In this document: positions 18,517 through 26,974 of the stretch, piece by piece
Position numbering within the stretch: the first letter of the stretch is position 1
How the letters are laid out: every line of letters begins with the position of its first letter
Source of the DNA: Pseudomonas serboccidentalis
GTDB taxonomy: Bacteria > Pseudomonadota > Gammaproteobacteria > Pseudomonadales > Pseudomonadaceae
Assembly (NCBI RefSeq): GCF_028830055.1
Contig: NZ_CP101655.1
Span: 5,669,316-5,733,315, forward strand
Length of the DNA stretch: 64,000 nt
Direction of reading: 5' to 3'
Program-made: the position numbers and the translations under genes
Notes under the pieces: generated by a model
Databases searched by the model: none
What the model saw: the letters and a program-made list of their open reading frames with translations, nothing else
What the model was told of the DNA's origin: nothing

Positions 18517-19140
18517 TCAACCCGGAGTCAGGCACTCCGGCCCATTGAGCTTCGGATCATTGATCAAGTTCGCCAGCACCCGCTCGCGCAACGCTGCGGG
18601 TTCACTGGCGAGCAAGCCCTGCAGCACATGCAGCGGCGTCTCGGGATCGAGCCAGGCCGCCTGCCCCGCCTCATCGAGAATCAGCGGCCGGCGCTGACTG
18701 GCTGCCGACTGGGTGATCACCGCCGTGCTCAGCCACACCTGCTCCTGCACCGGATACGCTTCCCAGATCGCCGCGAAAAACAGCGAGGAGCCCTCCCCCG
18801 GCGTCAGCCAGTACGGGCGCTTGCGCACGGTGCCGCGCCATTCGTAGAAACCGTTGGCCGGCAACAGGCAGCGACGCAGACGTAGCGCTTCGCGAAACAT
18901 CGGTTGCTCGGCCACGGTTTCGGCCCGAGCGTGGGCCGGGGTGCGCGACAGGTCGGTCAGCCACGGCGGCGTCAGGCCCCAACGGGCGCGGGCCAGCGAG
19001 CGCTGGCCGTCGGCCTCGGCGCGCAGCATCAACACCGAATCATTGGGGGAAATGTTCCACTGCGCCTGTTGATCGGCGGGAAAACCAGGCAGGGCCGCGA
19101 AATCGCGGTTCCAGCGAAACAGGGCATAACGTCCACACAT
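18517..19140 (-). CDS. SRAP domain protein (YedK/HMCES family)
   Basis: A 207-residue protein starting MCGRYALF: Cys2 becomes the N-terminal catalytic residue that forms a thiazolidine DNA-protein crosslink with abasic sites in single-stranded DNA. Other conserved elements are NISPND, ARAET and NGFYEW with its catalytic Glu. The role is shielding of abasic sites at replication forks. Last gene of a likely operon with two small proteins upstream (19447-19629 and 19177-19437). Confidence 0.92.
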   Translation of the reverse strand: MCGRYALFRWNRDFAALPGFPADQQAQWNISPNDSVLMLRAEADGQRSLARARWGLTPPWLTDLSRTPAHARAETVAEQPMFREALRLRRCLLPANGFYEWRGTVRKRPYWLTPGEGSSLFFAAIWEAYPVQEQVWLSTAVITQSAASQRRPLILDEAGQAAWLDPETPLHVLQGLLASEPAALRERVLANLINDPKLNGPECLTPG

Positions 19141-19176
19141 GGGGCAACACGACTCAGAAGTAAAACGAACGCCAGC

Positions 19177-19437
19177 CTAACAGACCAGCGTCCCGGGGAA
19201 GCTCTCCGGTTCATCGCCGGGCAGCGGCAGCGCGGCATTGTACGCGGTGATCAGTTCGCGGGCGTATTCGGCCTGATCGTTATCGACCGACAGGCCGAGC
19301 AAGCCAAAAATCGGCAACTCCCCCGTGCCGCCGAGCAGATCCCGGCCCACCAGATGCGCTTCGATGCCCTCGCTGGCGAGCATGCCCTTGAGCATCTCGC
19401 CTTCCATCAGGCTTTCCGGCTCGTAGATTCGCTGCAT
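19177..19437 (-). CDS. DUF2007 domain protein
   Basis: An 86-residue protein, MQRIYEPESLMEGEMLKGMLASEGIEA..., matching the DUF2007 (putative signal-transducing) fold: a small ferredoxin-like alpha-beta domain with the conserved N-terminal segment followed by LxxxLxxxGIxA. Function unknown. It lies 9 bp after the cysteine-rich gene upstream and 36 bp before the SRAP gene, all on the minus strand. Confidence 0.8.
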   Translation of the reverse strand: MQRIYEPESLMEGEMLKGMLASEGIEAHLVGRDLLGGTGELPIFGLLGLSVDNDQAEYARELITAYNAALPLPGDEPESFPGTLVC

Positions 19438-19446
19438 GGGTGGCCC

Positions 19447-19629
19447 TCACTCGTTTTCGCTAAACACTTCCAGGTGCCACTCACCTTCGTGAACCTGCAA
19501 AACAAACTTGATCGGTCGACAACACACCTGGCAGTCCTCGATATAGGTCTGATCGCCACCGGACAGGTCCAGCGTCGTCTCGACCTCTTCACCACAATAC
19601 GGACATTCATACAGTGCGCTTTCCAGCAT
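19447..19629 (-). CDS. CPXCG-motif cysteine-rich small protein
   Basis: A 60-residue protein with two zinc-ribbon-like cysteine pairs, CPYCGE (about 9-14) and CQVCCRP (about 33-39), and a C-terminal HEGEWHLEVFSENE segment typical of the CPXCG family. It probably binds Zn2+; the role is unknown. First gene of the three-gene minus-strand unit ending with the SRAP protein, divergent from the acyltransferase gene. Confidence 0.85.
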   Translation of the reverse strand: MLESALYECPYCGEEVETTLDLSGGDQTYIEDCQVCCRPIKFVLQVHEGEWHLEVFSENE

Positions 19630-19769
19630 CGCGGTCTCCCAGGTGACTTGTGCGTATAATCGCCGGTCTATTTGCAGGGCTATTTTTGTCTGGCTACTTT
19701 TTCAGACCGTGCCCCGTGGGTTTTCGATCAAAACCTTTACTTACCCTAGCCGTTTCCCAACAAGAGAGC

Positions 19770-20936
19770 ATGATGGGCGAATTCGATGCCATCCGACCTT
19801 ACGACGACAGCGAAGTACCTGTGGTACTGGCAAGACTGCTCGGCGACAAGGCGTTTCTAGATATCCTCACCCACTTCCGCTTCCCGCGTTTTGCCGGTGC
19901 CTTCGGCTGGATGCTCAAACCACTTATAGCCCATCGGCTGCGTCGTGAGTTCGCCGACGTGACATCGGTGGCGACTTTGCAGGACAAGGTCGAGTCCTAC
20001 GTCGACCACACCATCGAGCGCGCCACCGACGGCGTGACCTACACCGGTGTCGAGCAATTCAAGTCCGGCAGCGCTTATCTGTTCATCGCCAACCACCGCG
20101 ACATCGTGATGGACCCGGCCTTCGTCAACTACGCCGTGTACCACGCCGGCCTGCCGACCCCGCGTATCGCGATCGGCGACAACCTGCTGCAAAAGCCCTT
20201 CGTCAGCGACCTGATGCGCCTGAACAAGAGCTTTATCGTGCACCGCTCGATCACCGGGCGCCGCGAGAAGATGGCCGCGTATCAGCTGCTGTCGGCGTAC
20301 ATCAACCACTCGATCCGCAACGATTGCGCCTCGATCTGGATCGCGCAGGCCGAAGGCCGGGCCAAGGACGGCGACGACCGTACCGAGTCGGCGATCCTCA
20401 AGATGTTCCACATGAGCCGCAAGGACGAGCCGTTCGGCGAGGTCATCCAGTCGCTGAACCTGACCCCGGTGTCGATCAGCTACGAATACGACCCGTGCGA
20501 TCAGGCCAAGGCCCGCGAGCTGTACATCCGCGCCACCACCGGCACCTACGCCAAGGCGCCGGGCGAGGATGACGTGAGCATTGCCAAGGGCATCACCGGC
20601 TACAAGGGCCGGGTGCACGTGAACTTCGCCGCGCCGATCACCGAATTGTTCGAAGACACCAAGCAATTGGCGGTCGAAATGGACAAGCAGATTCTCGGTG
20701 GTTATCGCCTGTTCCCGGTGCATTACCTGGCCTACGCGCAGTGGGCCGATGCCGATCCGCAACTGAACGTGCCGAAAGCGGCCGAGTTGTTCCCGGCCGA
20801 TGAACTGGCCAAGGCGCAGGAAGAATGGCAGAGCCGACTGGACGCCTGCCCTGAGGAGCACCGTCCGTATCTGGTGCTGCAATATGCGACGCCGGTGCGC
20901 AATCAGTACCGGGTCAAGGCTGGGCTGCCGTTGTAA
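19770..20936 (+). CDS. Glycerol-3-phosphate acyltransferase-like (PlsC-domain) protein
   Basis: The ATG at 19770, preceded by AAGAGAG, gives 388 residues; upstream in-frame codons encode an unlikely extension. The acyltransferase HxxxxD motif is NHRDIVMD (about 107-114), with the later glycerolipid-acyltransferase element around IWIAQAEGR. This larger PlsC-like family transfers an acyl chain to a glycerol-phosphate type acceptor. Pseudomonas also has canonical PlsB/PlsC, so the exact acceptor is uncertain. Single gene with its own divergent promoter region (19630-19769). Confidence 0.85.
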   Translation: MMGEFDAIRPYDDSEVPVVLARLLGDKAFLDILTHFRFPRFAGAFGWMLKPLIAHRLRREFADVTSVATLQDKVESYVDHTIERATDGVTYTGVEQFKSGSAYLFIANHRDIVMDPAFVNYAVYHAGLPTPRIAIGDNLLQKPFVSDLMRLNKSFIVHRSITGRREKMAAYQLLSAYINHSIRNDCASIWIAQAEGRAKDGDDRTESAILKMFHMSRKDEPFGEVIQSLNLTPVSISYEYDPCDQAKARELYIRATTGTYAKAPGEDDVSIAKGITGYKGRVHVNFAAPITELFEDTKQLAVEMDKQILGGYRLFPVHYLAYAQWADADPQLNVPKAAELFPADELAKAQEEWQSRLDACPEEHRPYLVLQYATPVRNQYRVKAGLPL

Positions 20937-20944
20937 AGCAACAG

Positions 20945-21022
20945 CAAGATCAAAAGATCGCAGCCTGCGGCAGTTCCTACATGAATCCCCTGTAGGAGCT
21001 GCCGCAGGCTGCGATCTTTTGC
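20945..21022. repeat. REP doublet, family 1
   Basis: caagatcaaaagatcgcagc...cagttcctac, 10-bp spacer, tgtaggagctgccgcaggctgcgatctttt. Lies between the converging acyltransferase gene and a small membrane protein gene. Confidence 0.9.
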
Positions 21023-21024
21023 TT

Positions 21025-21303
21025 TTAGAAGCGGGTGCTGATCCAGGAGACGATCAGGGCCAGGCCAAGGCAGGCAAAACCAAACCGATAGAAAAACCGG
21101 TTCATGCGCAACGTCGCCCAATCCAGAATCGGTTCGGCGTTCGGTTGGGCCTGGCGCTGAGCGGCGATGCTGGCCATGGCACGTTGTTCACGACGGCGGG
21201 TCGCGTGCAGCAGCCAACTGCCCGGGAAGGCCAATGCCAGCGCCAGCAGGTTGATCAATTTGGCGGGATGGGCGGTAAACAGCGTCATCAAATGCAACGA
21301 CAT
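21025..21303 (-). CDS. Small conserved membrane protein of unknown function
   Basis: 92 residues from the ATG at 21303 (a GTG lies one codon earlier). Two hydrophobic segments are visible, LINLLALALAFPGSWLL (about 16-32) and FGFACLGLALIVSWI (about 74-88). They are separated by a basic/polar loop with RRREQR and DWATLRMNRF. I do not recognise the family. The layout suggests an inner-membrane hairpin protein. Confidence 0.6.
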   Translation of the reverse strand: MSLHLMTLFTAHPAKLINLLALALAFPGSWLLHATRRREQRAMASIAAQRQAQPNAEPILDWATLRMNRFFYRFGFACLGLALIVSWISTRF

Positions 21304-21485
21304 CACAGACCTCGAAACTGAATCGGTGTGGCAGACGCCCGATCGACGGCTGCGGCGCGGATTCTACCGAAACGCTCCTGCACTGCCCTAGCCTTTGCGA
21401 CAAATAACATGACAATCGACCGATGGCTGTCCTGTGTCACGGCTTCGTCATTTGGATCGGCCACCATGCGCGCCTCGAAACACAC

Positions 21486-21704
21486 ATGGAACGCGACATG
21501 CTTCACGCAGAAAACCAGGATCGTCTGTACCTCATCACCCCGACCGACGAACAACAGAGCCTCGTCGGCAGCCTCGCCTTCAATGTCCAGGACCGCCACT
21601 GGCTGGTGTATTGCGCCCTCGGCGGGCATCAGCACGCGGATTTGCCGGAGACTGATCTGCTGACGGGCGTGAGTGTTCTCGACTTCTATTCACAAGCCGC
21701 CTGA
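21486..21704 (+). CDS. Small hypothetical protein
   Basis: A 72-residue soluble protein (MERDMLHAENQDRLYLITP...FYSQAA), acidic, with no motif I recognise. A second ATG at 21498 (MLHAENQ), preceded by TGGAAC, may be the real start. Coding character is supported by strong third-position G/C bias and by the frame ending just before a REP doublet. Function unknown. Confidence 0.55.
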   Translation: MERDMLHAENQDRLYLITPTDEQQSLVGSLAFNVQDRHWLVYCALGGHQHADLPETDLLTGVSVLDFYSQAA

Positions 21705-21718
21705 ACAACACTGCCACA

Positions 21719-21801
21719 GTAGGAGCTGCCGAAGGCTGCGATCTTTTGACTTTGATTGTTAAAAACAGGATCAAAAGATCGCAGCCTTCGGCAGCTCCTA
21801 C
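21719..21801. repeat. REP doublet, family 1
   Basis: gtaggagctgccgaaggctg...gatcttttgac and inverted gatcaaaagatcgcagcctt...cagctcctac. Placed between the converging small gene and the YajG-like gene, 30 bp before a true terminator. Confidence 0.9.
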
Positions 21802-21830
21802 AGGGGATTCGCGGGGAATCAGTGGCCATG

Positions 21831-21867
21831 AAAAAGCCCGGGGCCATCGCTGGCCCCGGGCTTTTTT
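21831..21867 (-). terminator. Rho-independent terminator
   Basis: aaaaagcccggggcca, short loop, tggccccgggctttttt: strong stem with A/T runs on both sides, 17 bp beyond the YajG-like stop. Can work in both directions. Confidence 0.9.
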
Positions 21868-21883
21868 ACAGCCGCCGAAAAGC

Positions 21884-22468
21884 TTACTCGGCGAGGATCT
21901 GACCCACGGTCGGGTCCTTGAACAGACGGGTCAAGGCGTCGCTCAACACGTCGCTGACCAGCTTGGTGTTGGTTTCCTGGTTCGGCGCCATGCCGAAACG
22001 CTGGTCCAGCGAAGCGCCGTAGCGGCCGCTGTAGCGACGGTTGCCGCTCTGCACGTCGGAACGGAAGGTCGCGCCGATGGTGGCCTCGGTCACGTACATG
22101 CCTTCTTTCGGCGACTGGTACTTCAGCTCGGTCAGGGTCACGGTCAACTGCGGCGCGTTCATCGCGTTGCTGGTCGGGGTGAAGCCGAGCAGACGCACGG
22201 CGGCTTCGGCCTGAGCCTGCAACTTCGGCAGGATCTGCTCGCGCTGTACGGTGATGGCGCTGGTTTCCGGGTACAGGCCACCACGGGTGCCGAGGGTTGG
22301 CGACGGACGACCGTCAACCACGCGCACCACCACTTGCTGGCCATGGCCGACCGGCGCCAGCTGCGTGGTCAGCTTCGGTTCCGGGCTCAGTTGTTGCGGG
22401 CTGTGGGCGCAGCCAACCAGGGTCAAACTGGTCACAGTGATCAAACCGAACAACAGGCGTTGCAACAT
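21884..22468 (-). CDS. YajG-family lipoprotein
   Basis: The ATG at 22468 gives 194 residues beginning MLQRLLFGLITVTSLTLVGC. This is a lipoprotein signal with lipobox LVGC; a 33-residue longer frame would bury it and was rejected. The mature part has the YajG-like features: VVVRVVDGRPSPTLGTRGG, a central LTVTLTELKY strand and a C-terminal Asp/Lys-rich helix. YajG-type lipoproteins are envelope proteins of unknown function, often next to ampG. Here it stands alone with its own terminator. Confidence 0.82.
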   Translation of the reverse strand: MLQRLLFGLITVTSLTLVGCAHSPQQLSPEPKLTTQLAPVGHGQQVVVRVVDGRPSPTLGTRGGLYPETSAITVQREQILPKLQAQAEAAVRLLGFTPTSNAMNAPQLTVTLTELKYQSPKEGMYVTEATIGATFRSDVQSGNRRYSGRYGASLDQRFGMAPNQETNTKLVSDVLSDALTRLFKDPTVGQILAE

Positions 22469-22673
22469 GCTCTTTTCTCCAGAATCAGGCACAAACAGGC
22501 CGGCAGTATAGCGGTGGGCCACTGTGGGTAACCAGCACTCGACAGTGAATACTGAAATGTCTGACAACCCCTTGGCAAAGCGGTTCCTGTCACAGATTGT
22601 TCACCGCCCATACACCTTGGCGTCACGGCCGCTTGGCAAGCTTCAAGCCAGTCCTCCCACAAGGTACTCGGCC

Positions 22674-22907
22674 ATGCGTTATCTGATCTCGTTGTTTGCC
22701 CCACGCCCGCTGCACCGCAGCTTTGCCCTGCTCGATCGCAACGGTCACTGCCAGGCCTTCAAACAGTGCAGCCTCAAGCCAATGGGCGACGGTTGGGTGG
22801 AAATCGAAGAAATCCGCCTCAACTGGCTGCACCAGCCGCTGCCGGCCAGCGCCCGGGTCATCGAGCCACAGCCTCGCGCACGTGCCCAGGCGATGTTGAG
22901 CATCTGA
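22674..22907 (+). CDS. Small conserved hypothetical protein
   Basis: 77 residues from ATG 22674 (MRYLISLFAPRPLHRSF), 9 bases after AAGGT. Contains DRNGHCQAFKQC and a Trp-rich middle GDGWVEIEEIRLNWLHQPLP. I do not recognise a domain. Basic and soluble, single gene, followed by a 707-bp non-coding region. Confidence 0.6.
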   Translation: MRYLISLFAPRPLHRSFALLDRNGHCQAFKQCSLKPMGDGWVEIEEIRLNWLHQPLPASARVIEPQPRARAQAMLSI

Positions 22908-23614
22908 CCGGATGCTTAATAAAAGTCATTAAACTCGACCAACTGCCCGCATTTCTTCGATACAATCTCCCCCCGATTATAAGGACGTCTCCTGATCGGG
23001 CCCCGCAACATCGTCAATGCCCCGGCATTGGCACTCAAAATCGCCCACAGAGAGCCGCCCACACAGATCGAGTGAAGTTGGCGCGCTTGCCTGTTCTTCC
23101 GGCAAAACCCCGCTTTTCGCGAATCTGCAGAGCTGTCATACGCTCGGCCACCGCGTTGTTTTGCCCTTGCGGGCACGGTGCCAGGCTGGGACAGCCCTTT
23201 TTTGAGGTTCACGTCTTCAAAAGAGCGTGAAAAAAACGGGTTTTCACAACTTCACAAGAGTGTGGCGAGCAAATGAATAGTTTTGCGTCTGAACATGCAC
23301 CATTAGCGTCTGAAACAGCCCAACGACACAGGACCGGGGATACCTCGAACATCGGAGCCTGAAGCCTGTCCGCTACGGATTTGGTTGCACAAAACGGATG
23401 TCTCGACCATAAGTCGAATTGCCAGCCGCGTGCTGAAATGAGTTCATGTGACTCTTGAAGCCAGGCCGCATGCATCCGTCGAAGTTGCGAAAAATTGCGA
23501 AGATTCGGACATGGCGAACCTGGCCATGGGTATCTGGGGCGCAACTGACCTGCCCCGTCACTCCCTGGCAGCCATGCCGACAATTTGGTGCTGCAGATTT
23601 TGGAGACGCGTTAA
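22908..23614. other. Long non-coding region upstream of mqo
   Basis: 707 bp with no gene I can support. It holds a hairpin tgaaaaaaacgggttttca (23227-23245) and two direct copies of gcgtctgaa starting 21 bp apart (23285 and 23306). GGAG lies about 10 bases before the mqo ATG. It must include the mqo promoter; its length suggests complex control or a long 5' leader. Confidence 0.5.
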
Positions 23615-25123
23615 ATGGCGCATAACGAAGCAGTCGACGTAGTTCTGGTTGGGGCCGGCATCATGAGTGCCACCCTGGCAGTACTGCTCAAAGAGCTCGA
23701 CCCGGCGATCAAGCTGGAAGTCGTCGAGCTGATGGATTCCGGTGCGGCGGAGAGTTCCAACCCGTGGAACAACGCCGGTACCGGCCACGCCGGCCTGTGC
23801 GAGCTGAACTACACGCCGCAGGCGGCCGACGGCAGCGTCGACATCAAGAAAGCCGTGCACATCAACACCCAGTTCGAAGTGTCCAAGCAGTTCTGGTCGT
23901 ACCTGGCCAAAAAAGGCACCTTCGGCTCGTGCAAATCCTTCATCAGCCCGGTGCCCCACCTGAGCTTCGTCCAGGGCGACAGCGGCGTATCCTTCCTCAA
24001 GTCACGCTTCAACGTACTGAGCAAGCACCACGCCTTCGCCGACATGGAATACACCGAAGACAAGGCCAAGATGGCCGAGTGGATGCCGCTGATGATGCCG
24101 GGCCGCTCGCCGGATGAAGTGCTGGCCGCCACCCGCGTGATGAACGGCACCGACGTCAACTTCGGCGCCCTGACCAATCAGTTGCTCAAGCACCTGACCA
24201 GCGCTCCCGACACCCAGGTCAAATACTGCAAGCGCGTGACCGGCCTCAAGCGTAACGGCAGCGGCTGGACCGTCAGCATCAAGGACGTCAACAGCGGCAA
24301 CAGCCGTGAAGTCGACGCCAAGTTCGTCTTCCTCGGCGCCGGTGGCGCGGCCCTGCCGCTGCTGCAGGCTTCGGGCATCGAAGAAAGCAAAGGCTTCGGC
24401 GGCTTCCCGATCAGCGGCCAGTGGCTGCGTTGCGACAACCCGGAAGTGGTCAAACAGCACCAGGCCAAGGTCTACAGCCAGGCTGCCGTGGGTTCGCCGC
24501 CAATGTCCGTGCCGCACCTGGACACCCGCGTGGTCGACGGCAAGAAATCCCTGCTGTTCGGGCCATACGCCGGTTTCACCACCAAGTTCCTCAAGCACGG
24601 CTCCTTCATGGACCTGCCGCTGTCGGTTCGCGCCGGTAACATCGGGCCGATGCTGGCGGTGGCAAAGAACAACATGGACCTGACCAAGTATCTGGTCAGC
24701 GAAGTGATGCAATCGATGGAGCAGCGCCTGGACTCCCTGCGCCGCTTCTACCCGGAGGCGAAAGCCGAAGACTGGCGCCTGGAAGTGGCCGGCCAGCGGG
24801 TACAGATCATCAAGAAAGACCCGAAAAAGGGCGGCGTCCTGCAATTCGGTACCGAACTGGTCGCGGCGAAAGACGGCTCCCTCGCCGCCCTGCTCGGCGC
24901 TTCGCCAGGTGCTTCGGTAACCGTTTCGATCATGCTGGAACTGATCGAGAAATGCTTCCCGACCAAGGCCAAGGGTGAGTGGGCTGCCAAACTGGCAGAG
25001 ATCTTCCCGGCCCGCGAGAAAGTCCTGGAAACCGATGCTGCGCTGTACCGCAAGATCAACACGCAGAACAACATCGCTCTGGAACTGGTTGAAGAAAGCA
25101 GCGAGACCCCAAGCTTCGCTTGA
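23615..25123 (+). CDS. mqo: Malate:quinone oxidoreductase
   Basis: A 502-residue FAD enzyme that oxidises malate to oxaloacetate and passes electrons to the quinone pool at the inner membrane. The N-terminal dinucleotide fold [20 protein letters not shown] (about 9-28) and the family segments [23 protein letters not shown] (about 48-70), [13 protein letters not shown] and [16 protein letters not shown] are diagnostic of Mqo. There is no signal peptide, as expected for a peripheral membrane flavoprotein. Position next to the PA4642-like gene, hpt and upp fits the mqoB locus of P. aeruginosa. A strong terminator follows. Confidence 0.96.
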   Translation: MAHNEAVDVVLVGAGIMSATLAVLLKELDPAIKLEVVELMDSGAAESSNPWNNAGTGHAGLCELNYTPQAADGSVDIKKAVHINTQFEVSKQFWSYLAKKGTFGSCKSFISPVPHLSFVQGDSGVSFLKSRFNVLSKHHAFADMEYTEDKAKMAEWMPLMMPGRSPDEVLAATRVMNGTDVNFGALTNQLLKHLTSAPDTQVKYCKRVTGLKRNGSGWTVSIKDVNSGNSREVDAKFVFLGAGGAALPLLQASGIEESKGFGGFPISGQWLRCDNPEVVKQHQAKVYSQAAVGSPPMSVPHLDTRVVDGKKSLLFGPYAGFTTKFLKHGSFMDLPLSVRAGNIGPMLAVAKNNMDLTKYLVSEVMQSMEQRLDSLRRFYPEAKAEDWRLEVAGQRVQIIKKDPKKGGVLQFGTELVAAKDGSLAALLGASPGASVTVSIMLELIEKCFPTKAKGEWAAKLAEIFPAREKVLETDAALYRKINTQNNIALELVEESSETPSFA

Positions 25124-25134
25124 TCTCGCGGCAT

Positions 25135-25174
25135 GAAAAACGCCCCGTACTCAGTGAGTGCGGGGCGTTTTTTT
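25135..25174 (+). terminator. Rho-independent terminator of mqo
   Basis: gaaaaacgccccgtact, loop, agtgcggggcgttttttt, 12 bp after the stop codon. Confidence 0.92.
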
Positions 25175-25187
25175 ATGGCCTTGAAAA

Positions 25188-25272
25188 GCAAAAGATCGCA
25201 GCCTTCGGCAGCTCCTACACAAGGTTTGTGTTCAACCTGTAGGAGCTGCCGAAGGCTGCGATCTTTTGATCT
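25188..25272. repeat. REP doublet, family 1
   Basis: caaaagatcgcagccttcgg...ctcctac and inverted gtaggagctgccgaaggctgcgatcttttgat, between mqo and the converging PA4642-like gene. Confidence 0.9.
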
Positions 25273-25559
25273 TAGCCGCGAGCTTTTTCTATCAGCTCAA
25301 TGTACTCGGCCGCATTTCGCTGATCCTTGATCTGGTCAACAAACGTCTGGCCCTGCTCGTCCTTGCCATCGACGTCATAGCCAGCTTCAACGAAGAAGCC
25401 CAGGAAGCGCTCGAAGTCATCAATGCGCAGGCCACGGTAAGCCTTGACCAGTTTGTGCAGCGACGGCGAAGTGGCGTCGATCGGCTCGAAATCGAGGAAC
25501 AGCTTGATCTGCTCATCGCCGATCTCGTCACCAATCACCTGTTTCTTATCTTTACGCAT
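25272..25559 (-). CDS. PA4642-like conserved hypothetical protein
   Basis: A 95-residue acidic cytoplasmic protein (MRKDKKQVIGDEIGDEQIKLFLDF...). It contains FERFLGFFVEAGYDVDGKDEQGQTF, an ankyrin-like or helical segment. Conserved next to mqo in Pseudomonas (PA4642 position). No catalytic motif is visible and the function is unknown. Confidence 0.75.
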   Translation of the reverse strand: MRKDKKQVIGDEIGDEQIKLFLDFEPIDATSPSLHKLVKAYRGLRIDDFERFLGFFVEAGYDVDGKDEQGQTFVDQIKDQRNAAEYIELIEKARG

Positions 25560-25622
25560 TGCCGACTCCAGCTCGTAGACATTACACGGGGCGGGCAGTT
25601 TACCCCTGCCCGGGCGCCGGGC

Positions 25623-26108
25623 TCAACGCGATCGAACGGCCCCGGTGTGCAAATCCGCCCAGATATGGCCGTTGGCGTAACTGAGGAACTGCACATACAC
25701 GGTGTCGTTGCGCAGCAGATCGATCACCACCCGGTACTGCGCCAGCGGGTAATACAGCGTCAGGGTTTTGCTCTTGTCGTCATAGACCGGCTTTTTCAGG
25801 CTTTTGCTTTCGCCATCGAAGTTGAGCAATACCTGGGTGATGGTCGCGCCCTTGTTCAGCGACTTGCCCTTGAGGCGAATCATCAGCGGTGAAGTGACCG
25901 GAATCGGCTGCTGGCTGGACTGGCGTTGCGCGCCGATCACCACGGAATAGTCAGTGACCTGCAGCAATTGTTGCTGTTCGGGTTCGGCATCGCGCAGGGT
26001 CAGGTCGTCCGGCGGCAGAAATTGACTGTGCATCGGCGCCGGGGCGGCGGCCAGAGGCAGGCTGAGGGTCAGCAACAGGGCGGCAAGGCTGCGGATCAGA
26101 AGGCTCAT
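25623..26108 (-). CDS. Secreted/periplasmic conserved hypothetical protein
   Basis: Start at ATG 26108 (GGAG 8 bases upstream) gives 161 residues with a signal peptide (LLIRSLAALLLTLSLPLAAAPA). The mature protein looks beta-rich, with segments such as TITQVLLNFDGESKSL and KTLTLYYPLAQYRVVIDLL. It occupies the PA4643 position between the PA4642-like gene and hpt. Function unknown; periplasmic location is inferred from the signal. Confidence 0.7.
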   Translation of the reverse strand: MSLLIRSLAALLLTLSLPLAAAPAPMHSQFLPPDDLTLRDAEPEQQQLLQVTDYSVVIGAQRQSSQQPIPVTSPLMIRLKGKSLNKGATITQVLLNFDGESKSLKKPVYDDKSKTLTLYYPLAQYRVVIDLLRNDTVYVQFLSYANGHIWADLHTGAVRSR

Positions 26109-26152
26109 GACAGGCTCCGGAGGCGGGGCCGGGCACTCTAGCATGGGATTAA

Positions 26153-26239
26153 AAGCAAAAGATCGCAGCGTTCCGCAGCTCTTACAGGTTTACATCAATC
26201 CCCTGTAGGAGCTGCCGAAGGCTGCGATCTTTTGATCTT
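26153..26239. repeat. REP doublet, family 1
   Basis: agcaaaagatcgcagcgttc...gcagctcttac, 20-bp spacer, gtaggagctgccgaaggctgcgatcttttgatc. Left arm carries several mismatches. Lies between two co-oriented minus-strand genes, at the 3' end of hpt. Confidence 0.85.
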
Positions 26240-26241
26240 GC

Positions 26242-26799
26242 TTACATGCCTTTAACGGCAAAGATCCCGTTGGCGTTGCGCCAGTAGCCTTTGTAGTCCA
26301 TGCCGTAACCGAAGATGTAGCGGTCAATACACGGCAGGCCGACGAAGTCTGCTTTCAGGTCAGGACGCGCCTTGCGGTCGTGATCCTTGTCGATCAGCAC
26401 GGCGGTGTGCACTTTGCGCGCGCCGGCGTGTTTGCAGAAGTCGATGATCGCGCCCAGGGTGTGACCTTCATCGAGGATGTCGTCGATGATCAGCACGTCG
26501 CGGTCGATGAACGAGACTTCCGGCTTGGCCTTCCAGAACAGGTCGCCACCGCTGGTTTCGTTGCGATAACGGGTGGCGTGCAGGTAGGACGCTTCCAGCG
26601 GGAACTGCAGATGAGTCAGCAGCTTGCCGGAGAAAATCAGCCCGCCGTTCATCACGCAGAACACCACCGGATTGGTCTCGGCCAGTTGTTCGTTGATTTG
26701 TGCACCGACGCGGGCGATGGCGGCCTCGACTTCAGCTTCGGTGTACAGGCAGTCAGCCTCTCGCATGATTTGACGGATATGCTCGAGATCAGCGGACAT
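26242..26799 (-). CDS. hpt: Hypoxanthine-guanine phosphoribosyltransferase
   Basis: The ATG at 26799 (MSADLEHIRQ, GGAGAG upstream) gives 185 residues. The PRPP-binding motif DVLIIDDILDEGHTLGAI (about 93-110) and the substrate-loop region YLHATRYRNE identify a purine PRTase of the Hpt type. It salvages hypoxanthine and guanine with PRPP to IMP and GMP in the cytoplasm. Divergent from upp, so purine and pyrimidine salvage share one control region (26800-26974). Confidence 0.93.
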   Translation of the reverse strand: MSADLEHIRQIMREADCLYTEAEVEAAIARVGAQINEQLAETNPVVFCVMNGGLIFSGKLLTHLQFPLEASYLHATRYRNETSGGDLFWKAKPEVSFIDRDVLIIDDILDEGHTLGAIIDFCKHAGARKVHTAVLIDKDHDRKARPDLKADFVGLPCIDRYIFGYGMDYKGYWRNANGIFAVKGM

Positions 26800-26902
26800 G
26801 GCGCTCTCCAGGGGGGGAATGTGGGGGGACATGGTTGCGAAAAGCGGGCAAAGGTACGCATCTCGCAGGACCGAATCAAGCTCTTATGGACTAACGTACT
26901 GT

Positions 26903-26918
26903 ATGTCCTATAGGACAT
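26903..26918. promoter_or_regulatory. 16-bp perfect palindrome, candidate operator
   Basis: ATGTCCTATAGGACAT lies between the divergent hpt and upp genes, 56 bp before the upp start and 103 bp before hpt. A perfect dyad of this length in a salvage-gene control region looks like a dimeric repressor site. I cannot name the regulator. Confidence 0.45.
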
Positions 26919-26974
26919 CACCCTCGGATAGATTAATCTAGGCCGGTTTTTTTGCCCGCCGCCGGAGTTTTTCC

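Noticed and set aside
21719..21801. Inverted repeats that could be mistaken for a CRISPR array
   Set aside because: They occur as isolated doublets scattered between genes and not as evenly spaced direct repeats; no cas genes are present.
22766..23230. Open frames on both strands upstream of mqo (154 and 98 codons)
   Set aside because: No ribosome binding site, no third-position bias, and an unlikely amino-acid composition; treated as non-coding.
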